Below, piece by piece: positions 35,480-46,658 of a DNA stretch of 64,000 bases (position 1 is the stretch's first letter; the number at the start of each line of letters is the position of its first letter). Source of the stretch: Lumbricus terrestris. Lineage: Eukaryota; Annelida; Clitellata; Crassiclitellata; Lumbricidae. The translations under genes were made by a program, and so were the position numbers. The notes beneath the pieces were generated by a model. It saw nothing but the letters and a program-made list of their open reading frames with translations, had not been told where the DNA came from and searched no databases. The stretch spans positions 44,519,263-44,583,262 of the forward strand of contig OX457043.1 in assembly GCA_949752735.1 (NCBI GenBank), written 5' to 3'.

Positions 35480-35880
35480 TTTAGAGTCTAAGTCGCTGTT
35501 GTTCATTTTCCTTGTACATCTTCAATGCGGTATATCTGAAGTGATAAATGACAGCGACAACTCTATTTGCATCTTTCTTGATTTATCAAATGTTTTCGAT
35601 TCGGCGGACCAAACTATGCTGAATATTGGTTGTTATGGGTTTTGCCAATAAACGGTTATCTGCTTATATGACCAATAGAATTCAGTTTGTAGGCCTGCCA
35701 CTTAAAGGCTCTCTTTCTTGAAATGATTTGTGGTGTCCTTTAGGTTTCCATTTTTGAACCACTTGTATTTTCAATCTATGTCAGCTACTCGGCCTCTTCT
35801 TCATCTAGTCTTAAGCTGCATGTTCTCTATGACACGAATGCCTGCCTCAATGACAAATCTATTGTAAACCAATTTTACAG
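35480..35880 (+). pseudogene. LINE reverse-transcriptase relic after unit 1
   Basis: Broken frames read SICIFLDLSNVFDSADQTML (RT motif 'FLDLSKAFDtvDh..L'), then NRIQFV, and a decayed LKLHVLYDTNACLNDKSI (normally '..FADDTn...'). This is CR1/Jockey-type RT. The same RT start follows unit 2 at 48120-48260, so the relic is part of the duplicated unit. The rest to 36470 has no recognised gene; an AATAAA at 36261-36266 could serve as a polyadenylation signal but has no support. Confidence 0.7.
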
Positions 35881-36424
35881 GGCCACTTGTCAACATGGCT
35901 TGATATCAGCAGGGGCGGCTCAGGACATTTTCAGTGACCATAGCAAGGCTTATAACTTGGGCAAACATAAGCTTAGAAGCAGCCTGCAGTCAATGCAGAA
36001 GCCATTTACGTCCCTACTAAATTCTCAGCAGGCTGCAGCAGGGCACAATTCCGGCGGCCTTTTGGCACTACAGCGAGTAGGGCAAATACTTTGTACTAGG
36101 GCATGCGCCCTATTTTGTTCTGCCTGGTGCATGACGAATACGGCTCTCTCTCTCAGTTCAAAGAAAATCAGATGCATATAATTATTTCTATTCTAACTGT
36201 AAAAATTCCTCACTCCCTCAATTCATGTATATTCTCATTGACGGTATCACAATCTATATAAATAAAGAGAAGATTCTGTCTGTTTGACCGGAATGCATTT
36301 CCACAGTTGTTGACCTTTTCACTCCAAACCTTCTCTACTATGTCCGTCTCGGCATCGGACGCGTAGTGGAGGGGTTCGCGAATCTCTGCCACCATGGGGG
36401 CCAAGGTGGTGGGGGGTAAAACTC

Positions 36425-36650
36425 CTCATTTTCTCTATTGGACCTTGCCCTCTCATGCTTATGACAACACTTTTCTTTCGGGTCCCATACGTATAAAAGC
36501 AGCGGTTGACACCGTTTTAGAGGTGTTTAAGGACAGCGCTTTTGCCAGTCCGTCTTTCGGTCTCATACGAATAAAAGAAACGGTTGACACCGTTTTAGAG
36601 GTGTTTAAGGACAGCTCTTTTGCCAGTACGGATTTCACGGGTGGCGTACC
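36425..36650 (+). repeat. 78-bp direct duplication with in-frame 26-residue repeat
   Basis: CGGTTGACACCGTTTTAGAG begins at 36503 and again at 36581. In one frame (36394-36699) this gives IRIK..VDTVLEVFKDS..FAS twice. There is no recognisable domain or splice context, so coding status is unknown. Confidence 0.5.
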
Positions 36651-36990
36651 GGTGAAGGCGGGGTGGGGGAGGTGGGTGAAGGTGGGGATGGTGGGGTAGG
36701 GGTGGGAGTGGAGGGGTGGGGTGTGTGGTGAATGGGGGTCATGGGGGGTAGAGGGGTGGGGTGGAGGTGGTGGGATGCAGCGAGGGGTGGTTGGGTGGGG
36801 GTGGCGGGATGGGGTGGGTGGGGGTCGAGAGGTGGGTGGGGTGTCGTGTGAGGTTGGGGTGGAGGGTTGGGGTGGAGGGTTGGGGTGGGTGGAGGGGATG
36901 GGGTGAGGTGGGGGTGGAGTGGGGGTGGTGGGGGTGGGAGGGGCTTGGGGTAGAGGGGTGGGGTGGAATAGGGGTGGACATTTTCCTGAA
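36650..36990. repeat. G-rich GGGGTGG minisatellite
   Basis: Strongly G-biased GGGTGGGG/GGAGGGG repeats with many potential G-quadruplex runs. Glycine/tryptophan and Pro/His frames are artefacts. Confidence 0.92.
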
Positions 36991-37140
36991 ACCTAAATTT
37001 CTCAGGTGGCGTACCGCTAGAGGTCGGGGTGTGGTGGGGGTGTTGTGTGGTGGGGTTGTGACCGGAGCGGGTCGAATCCTAAACTTCCCGGGCTAGGTGT
37101 AGGGTCAGAGCTAGGGTTGGGATCGGGTTGGGATTAAGGT

Positions 37141-37427
37141 TAAGGCTGAAAACGAGCCGAGACTGCCCGGGTCTGCGACCCGGCATTGATTTCGTGACCT
37201 GCTGTTGCCGGGTCTCAGCCGGGTTGAGTGTTTCTAAATTTCTGTCGAACGACTAAAAAAAGTCATCAGATACAAAAAACAGGCAAAAATAGTATGATTT
37301 TGTAAAAAAATGACAAATTACTAAAAAAAAAGGTCATGAGAACATTTTTTCGGTCAAAGGCGTCGGTTGAGTCGGCTCGTCCGTCAAAGTCAGACCCGGC
37401 AGCTTTCCCAAACCACTTTCAGCCCTG
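37141..37427. mobile_element. Short hAT-like element (GGGCTGAAA ends)
   Basis: The left end TAAGGCTGAAAACG and right end CACTTTCAGCCCTG are inverted, with CCCGGGTCTG inside. It is flanked by ATTAAGGT and ATTAGGGT. It is a deleted relative of the 60390-63174 element. Confidence 0.65.
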
Positions 37428-37695
37428 ATTAGGGTTTGGGGTAGAGTCAAGACTATGGAGTTAGGTTAAAAAAACGCAAATGCATGCCAAAGACATGTAG
37501 CACTGGCTCAGGCCGACCCATGGAGTTCAAAAAGGACGAAGAGACAATGACGGAAGGTAAGTACGCAACAACCAGTCAGTTGGATGTTACTAAAGCGGTT
37601 CCCTCCTCCTTATTAACCAGGCTTGGAACTGGCACGACAAAAGGTTTGGATGGTCAATGGCCAAGTGCCGTGGCCAAATTGCCTACCTTAGATCA

Positions 37696-38947
37696 GGGTT
37701 GGATTAAGGCATGTTCGACATGTTCGGCCGAACAGGGGCCCCCACACTTTAGGGGGCCCCACACATTCAACAGGAATTTGTCATCATTGCTAATTATAGA
37801 AGCAAAAATGAGTTTAAAATCTATGAAAAAATTGTCAAATTATTCAAAAACTACCGACTTTAACATTATACGACTTTTGCACATGTGTGCATGGGGTCCT
37901 TATTGCAGTTTTCATTGCCAGGCAGATTGATCTTAAAATCAGGCAGAAATGCTAGTAGTCTACGAGTCAAACGTTTTATTGCTTACTTAAACACTTAATA
38001 CATCACCTGATCGGAATTCAAGTGCTATACTAAGCATTATGAGATGGCGTGATGATTAAAAACATTGAGTAGACCTATACATGCAGTAGGCCTACGCACT
38101 CTATCCTTTTTTCGAATTCGATCAATCTCCTAAATTTACATAGGCCTAGAGCTCCTTGAGATTTTTACTCAGAGGCGCTCCCAACGCAGGCGTTATCAAA
38201 AAGAAAAGCCTTAATTTAAGAAGACGAAAGAAAGAGCCAGTATAGTCATGGGAGACGAGATAGCCCCGTGGAGGCTATTCCAGATAACTGCAGCACCCAC
38301 TATACCGAGAATGCTCGTCGTTGCATGGTGACAACACACAAAAAAGAACAAAGAATTTTCTACGAGCAGCTGAGCGCAGTGAACGGCTGCCCAGAGAGAC
38401 AGACACCGGGGTGAAAGCTCACCTAAGCAGGATGGAGCTTGAACCCGGGTCTACTACTGGCATTACCGCGAAAATAGGCTATATTTTAGTTTGTATACAA
38501 CAGTGTGGGCGGCGCCCGCCACTGGGCGCCATGCACAGCAGGGCAAATCGGGGCAAATGCCCTGGTAAAAACCATTTGCCGTGGCAGTTATTCTGCCGCA
38601 GGTCTACCAGAAATTTTCATAGCCGAGAATTTATTTGGAGCATAAAATCTCTTCTGCACTGTTTGCTTGTACGAGTGCCGTGCGCTGGTCAGGAAAATGA
38701 CTGACCATGAATCACTTCAGGTTAATAATAATCATTCTTAAGCCGTAAAAGATATATCGGTTCTTTAACACTTAGTCTATTAAAAGACCTGTTGATATTG
38801 TTAAAATAGAGGTACTAAATTAATAATAGACGAATGCTGAATCGTTGAATATAACACGTTTTGTGAGTCATTTTGTCGTGCTTATGTAAGGTTTGGGCCC
38901 CCCAGTTTTACCGAACAGGGCCCCACATTTGTTCATCCGGCCCCGCT
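37696..38947. mobile_element. Probable hAT-like element (GGGGCCCC ends)
   Basis: Sub-terminal words GTTCGGCCGAACAGGGGCCC and GGGCCCC..TTTTACCGAACAGGGC are inverted. Near-identical 8-mers TTAGATCA and TTAGGTCA flank it. The interior has a SINE-tail word at 38165-38190 and no transposase. Confidence 0.5.
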
Positions 38948-39073
38948 TTAGGTCAGGTGTTGTGCCTTTGATCCATTGGTATTAAAATATACCCGGGGAC
39001 GTTGTAATGAGCTCATCAAGATCATGCGGAGCAAAGGTCAAACAAGTTCAGCAACTCGGAATGTGAAGTTTTA

Positions 39074-39249
39074 CTGGAATTTCCCAGCGTGTGTTTTTCT
39101 CCGTGGTTTTCGAATGCTTTGATATTGAAGCTACTGATGCGTATCTTTTACAATTAAACCGATATTTCGTGAGCTGTTAAGTTTATTTCTTTACAGAAAG
39201 TATTTCTTGTGATTTTTCATCCGTATCCGTCCAAGAGGACTGTTAACGC
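39074..39249 (+). other. Putative promoter/first exon of unit 2
   Basis: Aligns with 28021-28254 and ends at the same donor GC|GTGAGTAAACT (GT at 39250-39251). Upstream of it, similarity to the U1/U3 flank stops, so unit 2 was copied with only the core promoter or lost the rest. Confidence 0.6.
39076..39085 (-). promoter_or_regulatory. NF-kB consensus site, unit 2
   Basis: GGAATTTCCC; minus strand GGGAAATTCC, again fitting GGGRNWYYCC. It differs from units 1 and 3 only at the W position. Confidence 0.6.
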
Positions 39250-39665
39250 GTGAGTAAACTACTATAGGCCTAATACTCGTTGAGTTACAAGTATCTCAAA
39301 GCCCTTGTGTAGGCTAGGCTATTTCGCGCATTTTAGGAGTAGACCTAGGCTACTGCTTGTCTTAGAGTAGTAGGATACGACCCAGTGACCGTCTCAAATA
39401 GTGACCATCTCATGAGTTAAGGCATGACCTCCTTGTTCCGCGAGCAAGGACTGCTAAGACCAAAACTCGAGCTTTCTTCATTGGAACATGCGCTTTGGTA
39501 TCAGCTCTCTTCATTGACATGGTTTTTGTTATTTACTGGTACCCGAATCACGTCCTTTCGCCGTCTTAAAACTAGGCCTACTTTCTTTTCTCGGGTCTTT
39601 TGCACTGGGAACGACTCTGATGGGTGTGCACTGTTATAAATTAATAGATGGGATACAATACAATG

Positions 39666-42263
39666 GTGCTAGGACAAAATGTCCCCGGACAAAATGTCCC
39701 GGACAAAATGTCCCGGACAAAATGTCCCTGGATAAAAAGTCCCCGGACAAAAAGTCCCCGGATAAAATGTCCCCGGATAAAATGTCCCCGGATAAAATGT
39801 CCCCGGACAAAAAGTCCCCGGACAAAAAGTCCCCGGACAAAATGTCCCCGGACCAAAAGTCCCCGGACCAAAAGTCCCCGGACAAAAAGTCCCCGGACAA
39901 AAAGTCCCCGGACAAAAAGTCCCCGGACAAAATGTCCCGGACAAAATGTCCTGGACAAAATGTCCCCGGACAAAATGTCCCGGACAAAATGTCCCGGACA
40001 AAATGTCCCGGACAAAATGTCCCGGACAAAATGTCCTGGACAAAAAGTCCCTGACAGAAAGTCGTAGGGCAAAAGTGATGTCGCTACACTACGTCGCATA
40101 ATGTTTTTGTTTATTATTGAGAATATGAAATGCACGGACACAAACCGTCTTCTCCCCCCAATCAAGGACAAGAAACCCGCCTTCATAAAAGGAATTTAAA
40201 TTTGAGCAATTTAAATTTGAGCAATTTAAATTGGAGCAAGTTAAATTGGGCCTAAGATTGATGGAAAATTTAGGTTAGGGTTAGCTTTAGGGTTAGGGTT
40301 AGTTTTAGATTTAGGGTTAGTTTTAGGGTTAGGGTTGGTATTAAAATTTACATAGGGTTTTTAGGGTTAGGGTTGGTATTAAAATTTACATAGGGTTAGT
40401 TTTAGGGTTAGGGTTAGTATTGAGGCTATGCTTAGCCTTTAGTACAATTATGGAGGAGGTTAGGCTTAGAAATTTAGACCTTTTTAAATTTTAATACTAA
40501 CCCTAACCCTAAAACTAACCCTAAATCTAAAACTAACCCTAACCCTAAAACTAACCCTAACCTTAATTTTCCATCAATCTTAGGCCCAATTTAACTTGCT
40601 CCAATTTAAATTGCTCAAATTTAAATTGCTCAAATTTAAATTCCTTTTATGAAGGCGGGTTTCTTGTCCTTGATTGGGGGAGACGGTTTGTGTCCGTGCA
40701 TTTCATATTCTCAATACTAACCTTATAGCCAGCACCTTACTGTTCTTGCAACCTAATCTCGGCGAGATCCTGCCTCTTAGATTAACTTAGAATTATTGTG
40801 AAATCCCCAAGCGATCTGTTTAACTCGAATAAGTAATTAATTAACTTAGAACTATTGTGAAATCCCAATGTGATCTGCTTAGTCTGCTGTGAAACCTCAA
40901 ATGGTCTCTGTTGTGATTAACTGCTTTAAATGTCGTCAAGTTTATTGGGAACTGCTTTAAATGTCGCAAATCTAATCGTGAATAATCGCTTAATTAAGGT
41001 TTTTTGTCGAGTTTTAATTAAACATCATTTTGAATGGATCTTGGCGACGATTTCTGCGATTTCTACCATTTTAAAACAACTTTATGTGACTTGGATTGGA
41101 ATGGAATTGCCGTTTAAATGCCGTTTGATTTCCGAAACACAACTGTAGAAATATAATAATTTTCCTATGTTAACCCCGTCATCACTGATGTAAATGTAGG
41201 TTAGGTCTAATTTTGTTGCTTAGATGTGCCACATTACATGCAAAAGCATGTAGCCTAATATAATTATGGACTCCATATATTAGGTCTTGTGTATATTAGT
41301 GTATTCATTCCTTCATTTCAGACATTTTTATAGTACTTCTTCAAGCGTTTCTATTCAGAAGCGCTCCCGACCCAACTACTGCTAAAGAGAACAGTCTTGC
41401 AACATTGTAGTGTGGTGTAGTTAATGTTTAAGGGCCCCAAGCCTTTCGAGTGTCCATGGGCCTAGGGTTGTCATGCTACTGCCTAGTTAGGTTACGTCCT
41501 CGCGATAACGATCTAGAAATAATTTCTCGACGGATCGATTGTCTCACCAAAAAAAACTTATAATAAGGATAATTTATAAACTATCAAAATAATGAGCGAT
41601 CCAGATACACACCTTCAAGGCTGCCTATATGTAGGACCAAAAAAAGATACTATAAAAATAGCTGATTTGTACATTTCTGACGCAAGAATCGGAATTCTTC
41701 TAAAAGAGTGAGCCAAATGCAGCTTGCAATTGGTTGATTTGCTAAGAATGTTCTGTTATATTCAAAATCACTCGTTTTCATGCATTTACAGAAGGTGGTT
41801 CTCTGACATAATGACTCTTTTTCTCAATGTAGGTGTACCTACTGCTAGGCGCCCATGGATGCGCTGGGTTTAGGTAGTGTAGCTTTGTCCGGGACATTTT
41901 GTCCGGGACATTTTGTCCGGGACATTTTGTCCGGGACATTTTGTCCGGGACATTTTGTCCGGGGACATTTTGTCCGGGACATTTTGTCCGGGACATTTTG
42001 TCCGGAAACTTTTTGTCCGGGGACTTTTTGTCCGGGGACTTTTTGTCCGGGGACATTTTGTCCGGGGACATTTTGTCCGGGGACTTTTTGTCCGGGGACT
42101 TTTTGTCCGGGGACATTTTGTCCGGGGACATTTTATCCGGGGACATTTTGTCCGGGGACTTTTTGTCCGGGGACTTTTTGTCCGGGGACATTTTGTCCAG
42201 GGACATTTTGTCCGGGACATTTTGTCCGGGACATTTTGTCCGGGGACATTTTGTCCGTCCACG
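39666..42263. mobile_element. Foldback transposon with 15-bp tandem inverted repeats, 9-bp duplication
   Basis: The left arm 39676-40066 is about 26 copies of CCCCGGACAAAATGT (variants AAAAAGT, CCCGGAC). The right arm 41884-42256 is the inverse array. The perfect 9-bp duplication AATACAATG is at 39657-39665 and 42264-42272. Units 1 and 3 lack it inside the same intron. The middle holds a separate palindrome (40115-40716) and about 1.1 kb with no transposase. Sea-urchin TU and fly FB elements have this architecture. The SPDKK- and LSGTF-repeat frames over the arms are artefacts. Confidence 0.93.
40115..40716. repeat. Palindrome with telomere-like GGGTTA core, nested in foldback
   Basis: Arms 40115-40270 and 40565-40716 are near-perfect inverses (TATTGAGAATATGAAATGCA at the outer end; AATTTAAATTTGAGC units inside). 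The core holds degenerate TTAGGG on the left and CCCTAA on the right. No target duplication is seen. Confidence 0.85.
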
Positions 42264-42399
42264 AATACAATGTATATGCAAACAGGGCATCTGAAAGTAA
42301 TACAGCTCAACCAAAAGATGTATCGGAGTTTTGAATCGTGAACCTGTTAGTGTGATATTGAAAGAGTTGCGTGTCATATAGTTGTGCGTACACTTAACA

Positions 42400-42685
42400 C
42401 TGCTTGTTCGCCTTCTTCTTCTCTCCGGCTTCTTTCTCTTCGCACTCACCTCCTTCTCCTCCATATCATCGTTCTTCTTCTAGTTATCCCTGCTCTCCTT
42501 CTGCTTTGTGATCATCGTCCTCCTCATTCTCTTTCTATTCTTCCATCTCTTTTTCCTTTTCGTCTGCTTCTTCTTGTTCTTCTTGTTCTTCTTGTTCTTC
42601 TTGCTCTTGTTCTTGTTCTTGTTCTTCTGCTTCTTCCTTTTCCTATTCCTCTTCTTCTTCTTCTTCTTCTTCTTGTTCTTCCTCT

Positions 42686-42720
<35 letters not shown>

Positions 42721-43220
42721 TACTTCTTCTTCCTCCCCCTCCTCTTCTTCTCCATCTCCGTCTCCGTCTCCTCTTCCTTCTCCTTCTTCCTCTTCCCCTC
42801 CTCTCCTTCTCCATCTCCATCTCCTTCTCCTCTTTTTCTTCTTCTCTTCTTCTTCTTCTCCCCTCCCCTCCCCTCCCCTCCCCTCCCCTCCCCTCCCCTC
42901 CCCTCCCCTCCCCTCCCCTCCCCTTCCCTCCTCTCCCCTCCCCTTCTCTCCCCTCCTCTCCCCTCCCCTCCCCGCCCCTCCCCTCCCCTCCCCTCCTCTT
43001 CCCCCTCCCCTCCGTCTACTTCTACTTCTCCTTCTTCTTCTTTTTCTTCTTTTTCTTTTTCTTCTTCTTTTTTTCTTCTTCTTTTTCATTTTCACCTTCA
43101 TCTTTATCTTCATCTTCATCTTCATCTTCACCTTCACCTTCAGCCTCACCTTCTTCTTCTTTCTACTCTTTTCTTCTTTATATTCTTCTTTTTCTTCTTT
43201 GTATTCCTCTTCTTTTCATT
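42400..43220. repeat. TTC/CCCCT polypyrimidine tract in unit 2 intron
   Basis: About 800 bases almost purely pyrimidine on the plus strand, with (CCCCT)n at about 42858-43010. It starts with CTCTCCGGCTTC, which also begins the unit 1 tract. Confidence 0.92.
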
Positions 43221-43224
43221 CTTT

Positions 43225-43317
43225 TTGTACAGTGTCTGAATGTTGTCGGCAGACCTATTTTCTACACTATTCGTATTCGGCCGAATAGTGATTATCACCT
43301 TTTCGGTGCAGCATTAA
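43225..43317. repeat. ATTCGG element fragment, unit 2
   Basis: GAATGTTGTCGGCAGA..TATTCGGCCGAATAGTG, ending in TCGGTGCAGCATTAAT. It is one arm of the palindrome seen at 30002-30715, at the same distance from the acceptor (43405). Confidence 0.75.
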
Positions 43318-43487
43318 TAACTTCACATCGAGGTACATTGCACATATTATTAACTTTTCAGTTACGCTGCGGCACTTGCATTCATAATTATGTATTATTT
43401 CACAGATAAATTAATGGGAACAAGAATATTGTCCACGCGGTCAACATCTGTATCTTCCGAACGGTGTACTGAACCGAACAACAATTA

Positions 43488-46400
43488 ATGGGCTGCAGGC
43501 CAACAAAAGAGACTGCATTTGGGTCTGGAGATCCGTTAGACGTAACTGTTATCAACACTGGAAAAGAAGTTGCTGGACCACACCACCAATCAGATGCGAC
43601 GTGTACCACTTCTGATTATGAAATGATAAGTGTTGGCTCACATGAATCAGAAAATAGCGAACATTTAGACACACCTGCAATTGAGGAACTGTGTAAATTG
43701 TATTGGGAGCAGGTAAATGAGGAGGTACAAGAAGAAGAGAAAGAAAGAGATGAGGAAGAGGACCTGCAGGATGTCTGTGAGGCAGAAGAAGGACAGGGCT
43801 TTAATCAGCTTTTCCTTGCAGTAGGGCGAGGCGACACAGAGACTGTGAGAAGATTGCTGATGTCATCGGAGAATGTGAATGTTCTGGACTCAAACAAAAG
43901 CGTTCGTTCGCAGTTATATGCGACTGTAAAAGAACTTCTATATAAGAAGGATGGTGTTGATCCTCGAAATGCATTTGACCCGACTTCGCTTCCCGTGGCT
44001 CCGGAAAACGGTAACTTAGGAGTTGGATGTGGGATACTTAAAGGAATAGCTAGTAATTTATGTTGTACCTATCGTTCAATCCGTGCTGATATGGGTTGCG
44101 AGGAAATTGCCAAAGCTCTAATAGAATATGTCGGTGGGATTAATGCAGTTGATGAAAATGGCGAAACCGCCCTCCACCTTGGAGCAAGATATGACCGCAA
44201 CGACTTGGTAAAGATTTTGCTGAATCAATCCACGGGATTGGAAAGGGATGCGCTTTATCGTTTTAGACCTGCGATCCATCAAGTTCATCCAGGTGAATTG
44301 GTGATTTCGAAGCAGACGAGTAGACACAAAGTTGATGTTGGCCATATTCCAAACCATTTCTCAACACGATCTGGCAATTTCGAAATCTCAAAAATTCTAC
44401 TACGCTGTCTTGCCAGTGTAAAAGCAGTTTTCACAGGCCAAGAGTCGCCAATCCACGGCCGTCTTACAGCTGAGCGCGAGCATGCAGAAATTGTAGAGAA
44501 CTTGATTTTTAATGGGGCGAATGTTAATGCTTGTAACACGGCGAACATGACCCCACTTCATATAGCCTGCCAAAATGGTCGGACTTCGATTGTTGACATT
44601 TTGTTGGACAATCATGCTATTGTTGACGTTACAAAACAAGCCTTGGAAACACCGTTTTATCTTGCGGCTAAGAATGGTCATGCAGATGTTGTGGATGTAT
44701 TACTGCGTCGAGGAATCTGTGATTTTGTTCCGGTCTCTTATGATGAGACACCATTACACGTTGCTGTCGAAGAACGCCATATAGAAGTTGTCGAGGTTAT
44801 TTTGAAGTACAGCAGCAGGATTTCTGGCACACTAACGAAAGAGCAGAATTTTCAAAAAAGCGTCAATAACTTGGCTGAAACGAGCGGTGTCATGCCAACT
44901 GAACTCGTAAAAACTGATGGTCGACGCGTTTCTGCTGGAATTGTTTGGACAGAAAAGAGCACACCACTCGAGACAATGCTGGAATCAGATGGATACACTG
45001 CACTTGACCTCGCAGTGAAATCGATCCAACCGAAAATGGTTAAGAGATTACTCAGTGTAGACGGACGCGTGTATTCAGAGCAGCATTTTGGAAACGGCTT
45101 TCGTTGCATGATAAGGACAACCATCAAATTGGATAAGCGATATGAATTCCTCTCTGAAATGAAAGGCAGGAACATTATCGACATTATGGAAATTCTGTGT
45201 TACGATTTACAACATGAGATGAAGTGCAAGAACATCAAAGAAATCGCACGTGTTCTTATAACTTTGAATAAATTTAATGTAAACCACCAGGACGACATTT
45301 TGGATACACTACTCCACGAAGTCATAAAGCAATGTAGAAATTGTTTTGACGATTGTATCGCAAAAAAATCCAGATGGCGACTCTTACAGATTAAAACTCT
45401 AAACGACGTGATGCAATTGCTTTTGGAGAAAGGCGCAGACTTCAATATGAAAAATGCTTTTGGCGAAACACCTTTGATGATTGCTTCCCAGAAAGGCTGT
45501 TCTCACGCCATTCAAAAGTTATTTGATTGGGAGCAGAAGTCAGGACTGAAACTCGATCTCGATGCACGAGACCAATATGGATCCACTGCTTTAATTAAAG
45601 CGGCTGAAAGACATCATGTCTCAGTAATGCGGTTGCTGCTGAGCCATAATGTTTCCGTCAATCTGCATGACTATTGTGGATTTACTGCCTTGCATGCCGC
45701 TGTCTATGAGTCAAATAGGAACTGGTTTGATTTGCATTTCTTCTGCAAGGGGCTTCTTAAGCAGAGACATGATTATATTGATGAATATCTTGAGATTCTC
45801 CAATGGGGTCAGCCCTCGTGGGGAGAACAGGCCGTGAATCCATGTACAACAAATAACCGACTTGAGGAAAATATTGAATATGACGAGAAAATCACTCGGT
45901 TTAAAGAAGAAATGGTTAAATTATTGCTGGCTAATAACGAGTTAAATGTGAACGCCAGAGACTTCAGAGGAAACACGCCACTTGATCTGGCAGTAAAGTC
46001 TTCAAAACGCATTACGTTTGAGATCTTCAAAGTGCTTGAGGATCGCGGTGCCGTTCGTAACTTGCTGGACCCGGTTGACGAAGCACCAGTAGAAGTGGCA
46101 AGGGTTGACGAGAGAGGGCGTGGTCCACTTCATCGGCTGATCATCTCTCGCGTTTCGAATTACGCAGTTGAAGACACGAAGGTAGCCAAAAGAGAACAAG
46201 ACCATGAAAGATTCGATCTAATGCTTCGTGGAATTCTCCTAAAAGCTGAAAATTTCAGGCAGTCAACCACTGCAACTGATGACAAAGGAAGAACTCCACT
46301 TCACTACGCTGTCATGCCATCGTCGTACAATGGGGAGCAGGATCGCGATCTAGCCAGGGTGTTGTTAGAAATTGGTTCAAACGTTAACTCAATTGATATC

Positions 46401-46658
46401 TACGGCAAAACCCCTTTACATTACGCAGAAATGAATTTTCAATATGATGTTCTCATTCAGTGCGGAGCCGATGAAAGCATAAAAGACAAAAATGGACATA
46501 CACCTAAAGCTCTTAGACAGCTACGAGAATCGGTGACCATAAACACAGACAATGCAGAGAAATTGCAAATCGCAAAAAACGCGCTTTACACATCAAAAGA
46601 CGTCTTACGTGTTTTAAACGATAACTATGTGACAGACTTATCAAAAATAAAACTATAG
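43488..46658 (+). CDS. Ankyrin half of unit 2 (broken cGAS-like gene)
   Basis: 1056 codons ending at a TAG. The N-terminus is about 66 residues longer than unit 1 and is the only one of the three that is in frame. The start ATG (MGCRPTKE) lies 82 bases after the conserved acceptor at 43405. An acidic stretch (residues about 77-98) is followed by the same ankyrin array as unit 1, for example TPLHIACQNGRTSIVDILLDN, GETPLMIASQKGC and GRTPLHYAVMPSSYNGEQ. The frame ends at DLSKIKL, where unit 1 continues directly into the linker and enzyme. Two extra bases relative to unit 1 lie next to the TAG. If translated, the product would be an ankyrin protein lacking the enzyme. It could instead be one gene with a frameshift. 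Confidence 0.85.
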   Translation: MGCRPTKETAFGSGDPLDVTVINTGKEVAGPHHQSDATCTTSDYEMISVGSHESENSEHLDTPAIEELCKLYWEQVNEEVQEEEKERDEEEDLQDVCEAEEGQGFNQLFLAVGRGDTETVRRLLMSSENVNVLDSNKSVRSQLYATVKELLYKKDGVDPRNAFDPTSLPVAPENGNLGVGCGILKGIASNLCCTYRSIRADMGCEEIAKALIEYVGGINAVDENGETALHLGARYDRNDLVKILLNQSTGLERDALYRFRPAIHQVHPGELVISKQTSRHKVDVGHIPNHFSTRSGNFEISKILLRCLASVKAVFTGQESPIHGRLTAEREHAEIVENLIFNGANVNACNTANMTPLHIACQNGRTSIVDILLDNHAIVDVTKQALETPFYLAAKNGHADVVDVLLRRGICDFVPVSYDETPLHVAVEERHIEVVEVILKYSSRISGTLTKEQNFQKSVNNLAETSGVMPTELVKTDGRRVSAGIVWTEKSTPLETMLESDGYTALDLAVKSIQPKMVKRLLSVDGRVYSEQHFGNGFRCMIRTTIKLDKRYEFLSEMKGRNIIDIMEILCYDLQHEMKCKNIKEIARVLITLNKFNVNHQDDILDTLLHEVIKQCRNCFDDCIAKKSRWRLLQIKTLNDVMQLLLEKGADFNMKNAFGETPLMIASQKGCSHAIQKLFDWEQKSGLKLDLDARDQYGSTALIKAAERHHVSVMRLLLSHNVSVNLHDYCGFTALHAAVYESNRNWFDLHFFCKGLLKQRHDYIDEYLEILQWGQPSWGEQAVNPCTTNNRLEENIEYDEKITRFKEEMVKLLLANNELNVNARDFRGNTPLDLAVKSSKRITFEIFKVLEDRGAVRNLLDPVDEAPVEVARVDERGRGPLHRLIISRVSNYAVEDTKVAKREQDHERFDLMLRGILLKAENFRQSTTATDDKGRTPLHYAVMPSSYNGEQDRDLARVLLEIGSNVNSIDIYGKTPLHYAEMNFQYDVLIQCGADESIKDKNGHTPKALRQLRESVTINTDNAEKLQIAKNALYTSKDVLRVLNDNYVTDLSKIKL

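Noticed and set aside
39676..40066. Possible CRISPR-like array
   Set aside because: Repeats are directly adjacent with no spacers, an inverse array closes the element, and the DNA is eukaryotic.
39634..40067. Repetitive frames with SPDKK, LSGDF or VRGLF repeats over the 15-bp arrays (also 41855-42464)
   Set aside because: All six frames are open because the unit is 15 bp and lacks stops; the arrays are transposon arms with a target duplication.
40260..40560. Telomere or chromosome end from TTAGGG/CCCTAA repeats
   Set aside because: Short, degenerate, on both strands inside a palindrome within a transposon.
42384..43409. 341-codon Leu/Ser/Pro-rich frame
   Set aside because: Polypyrimidine tract within the unit 2 intron; not conserved in frame with units 1 and 3.
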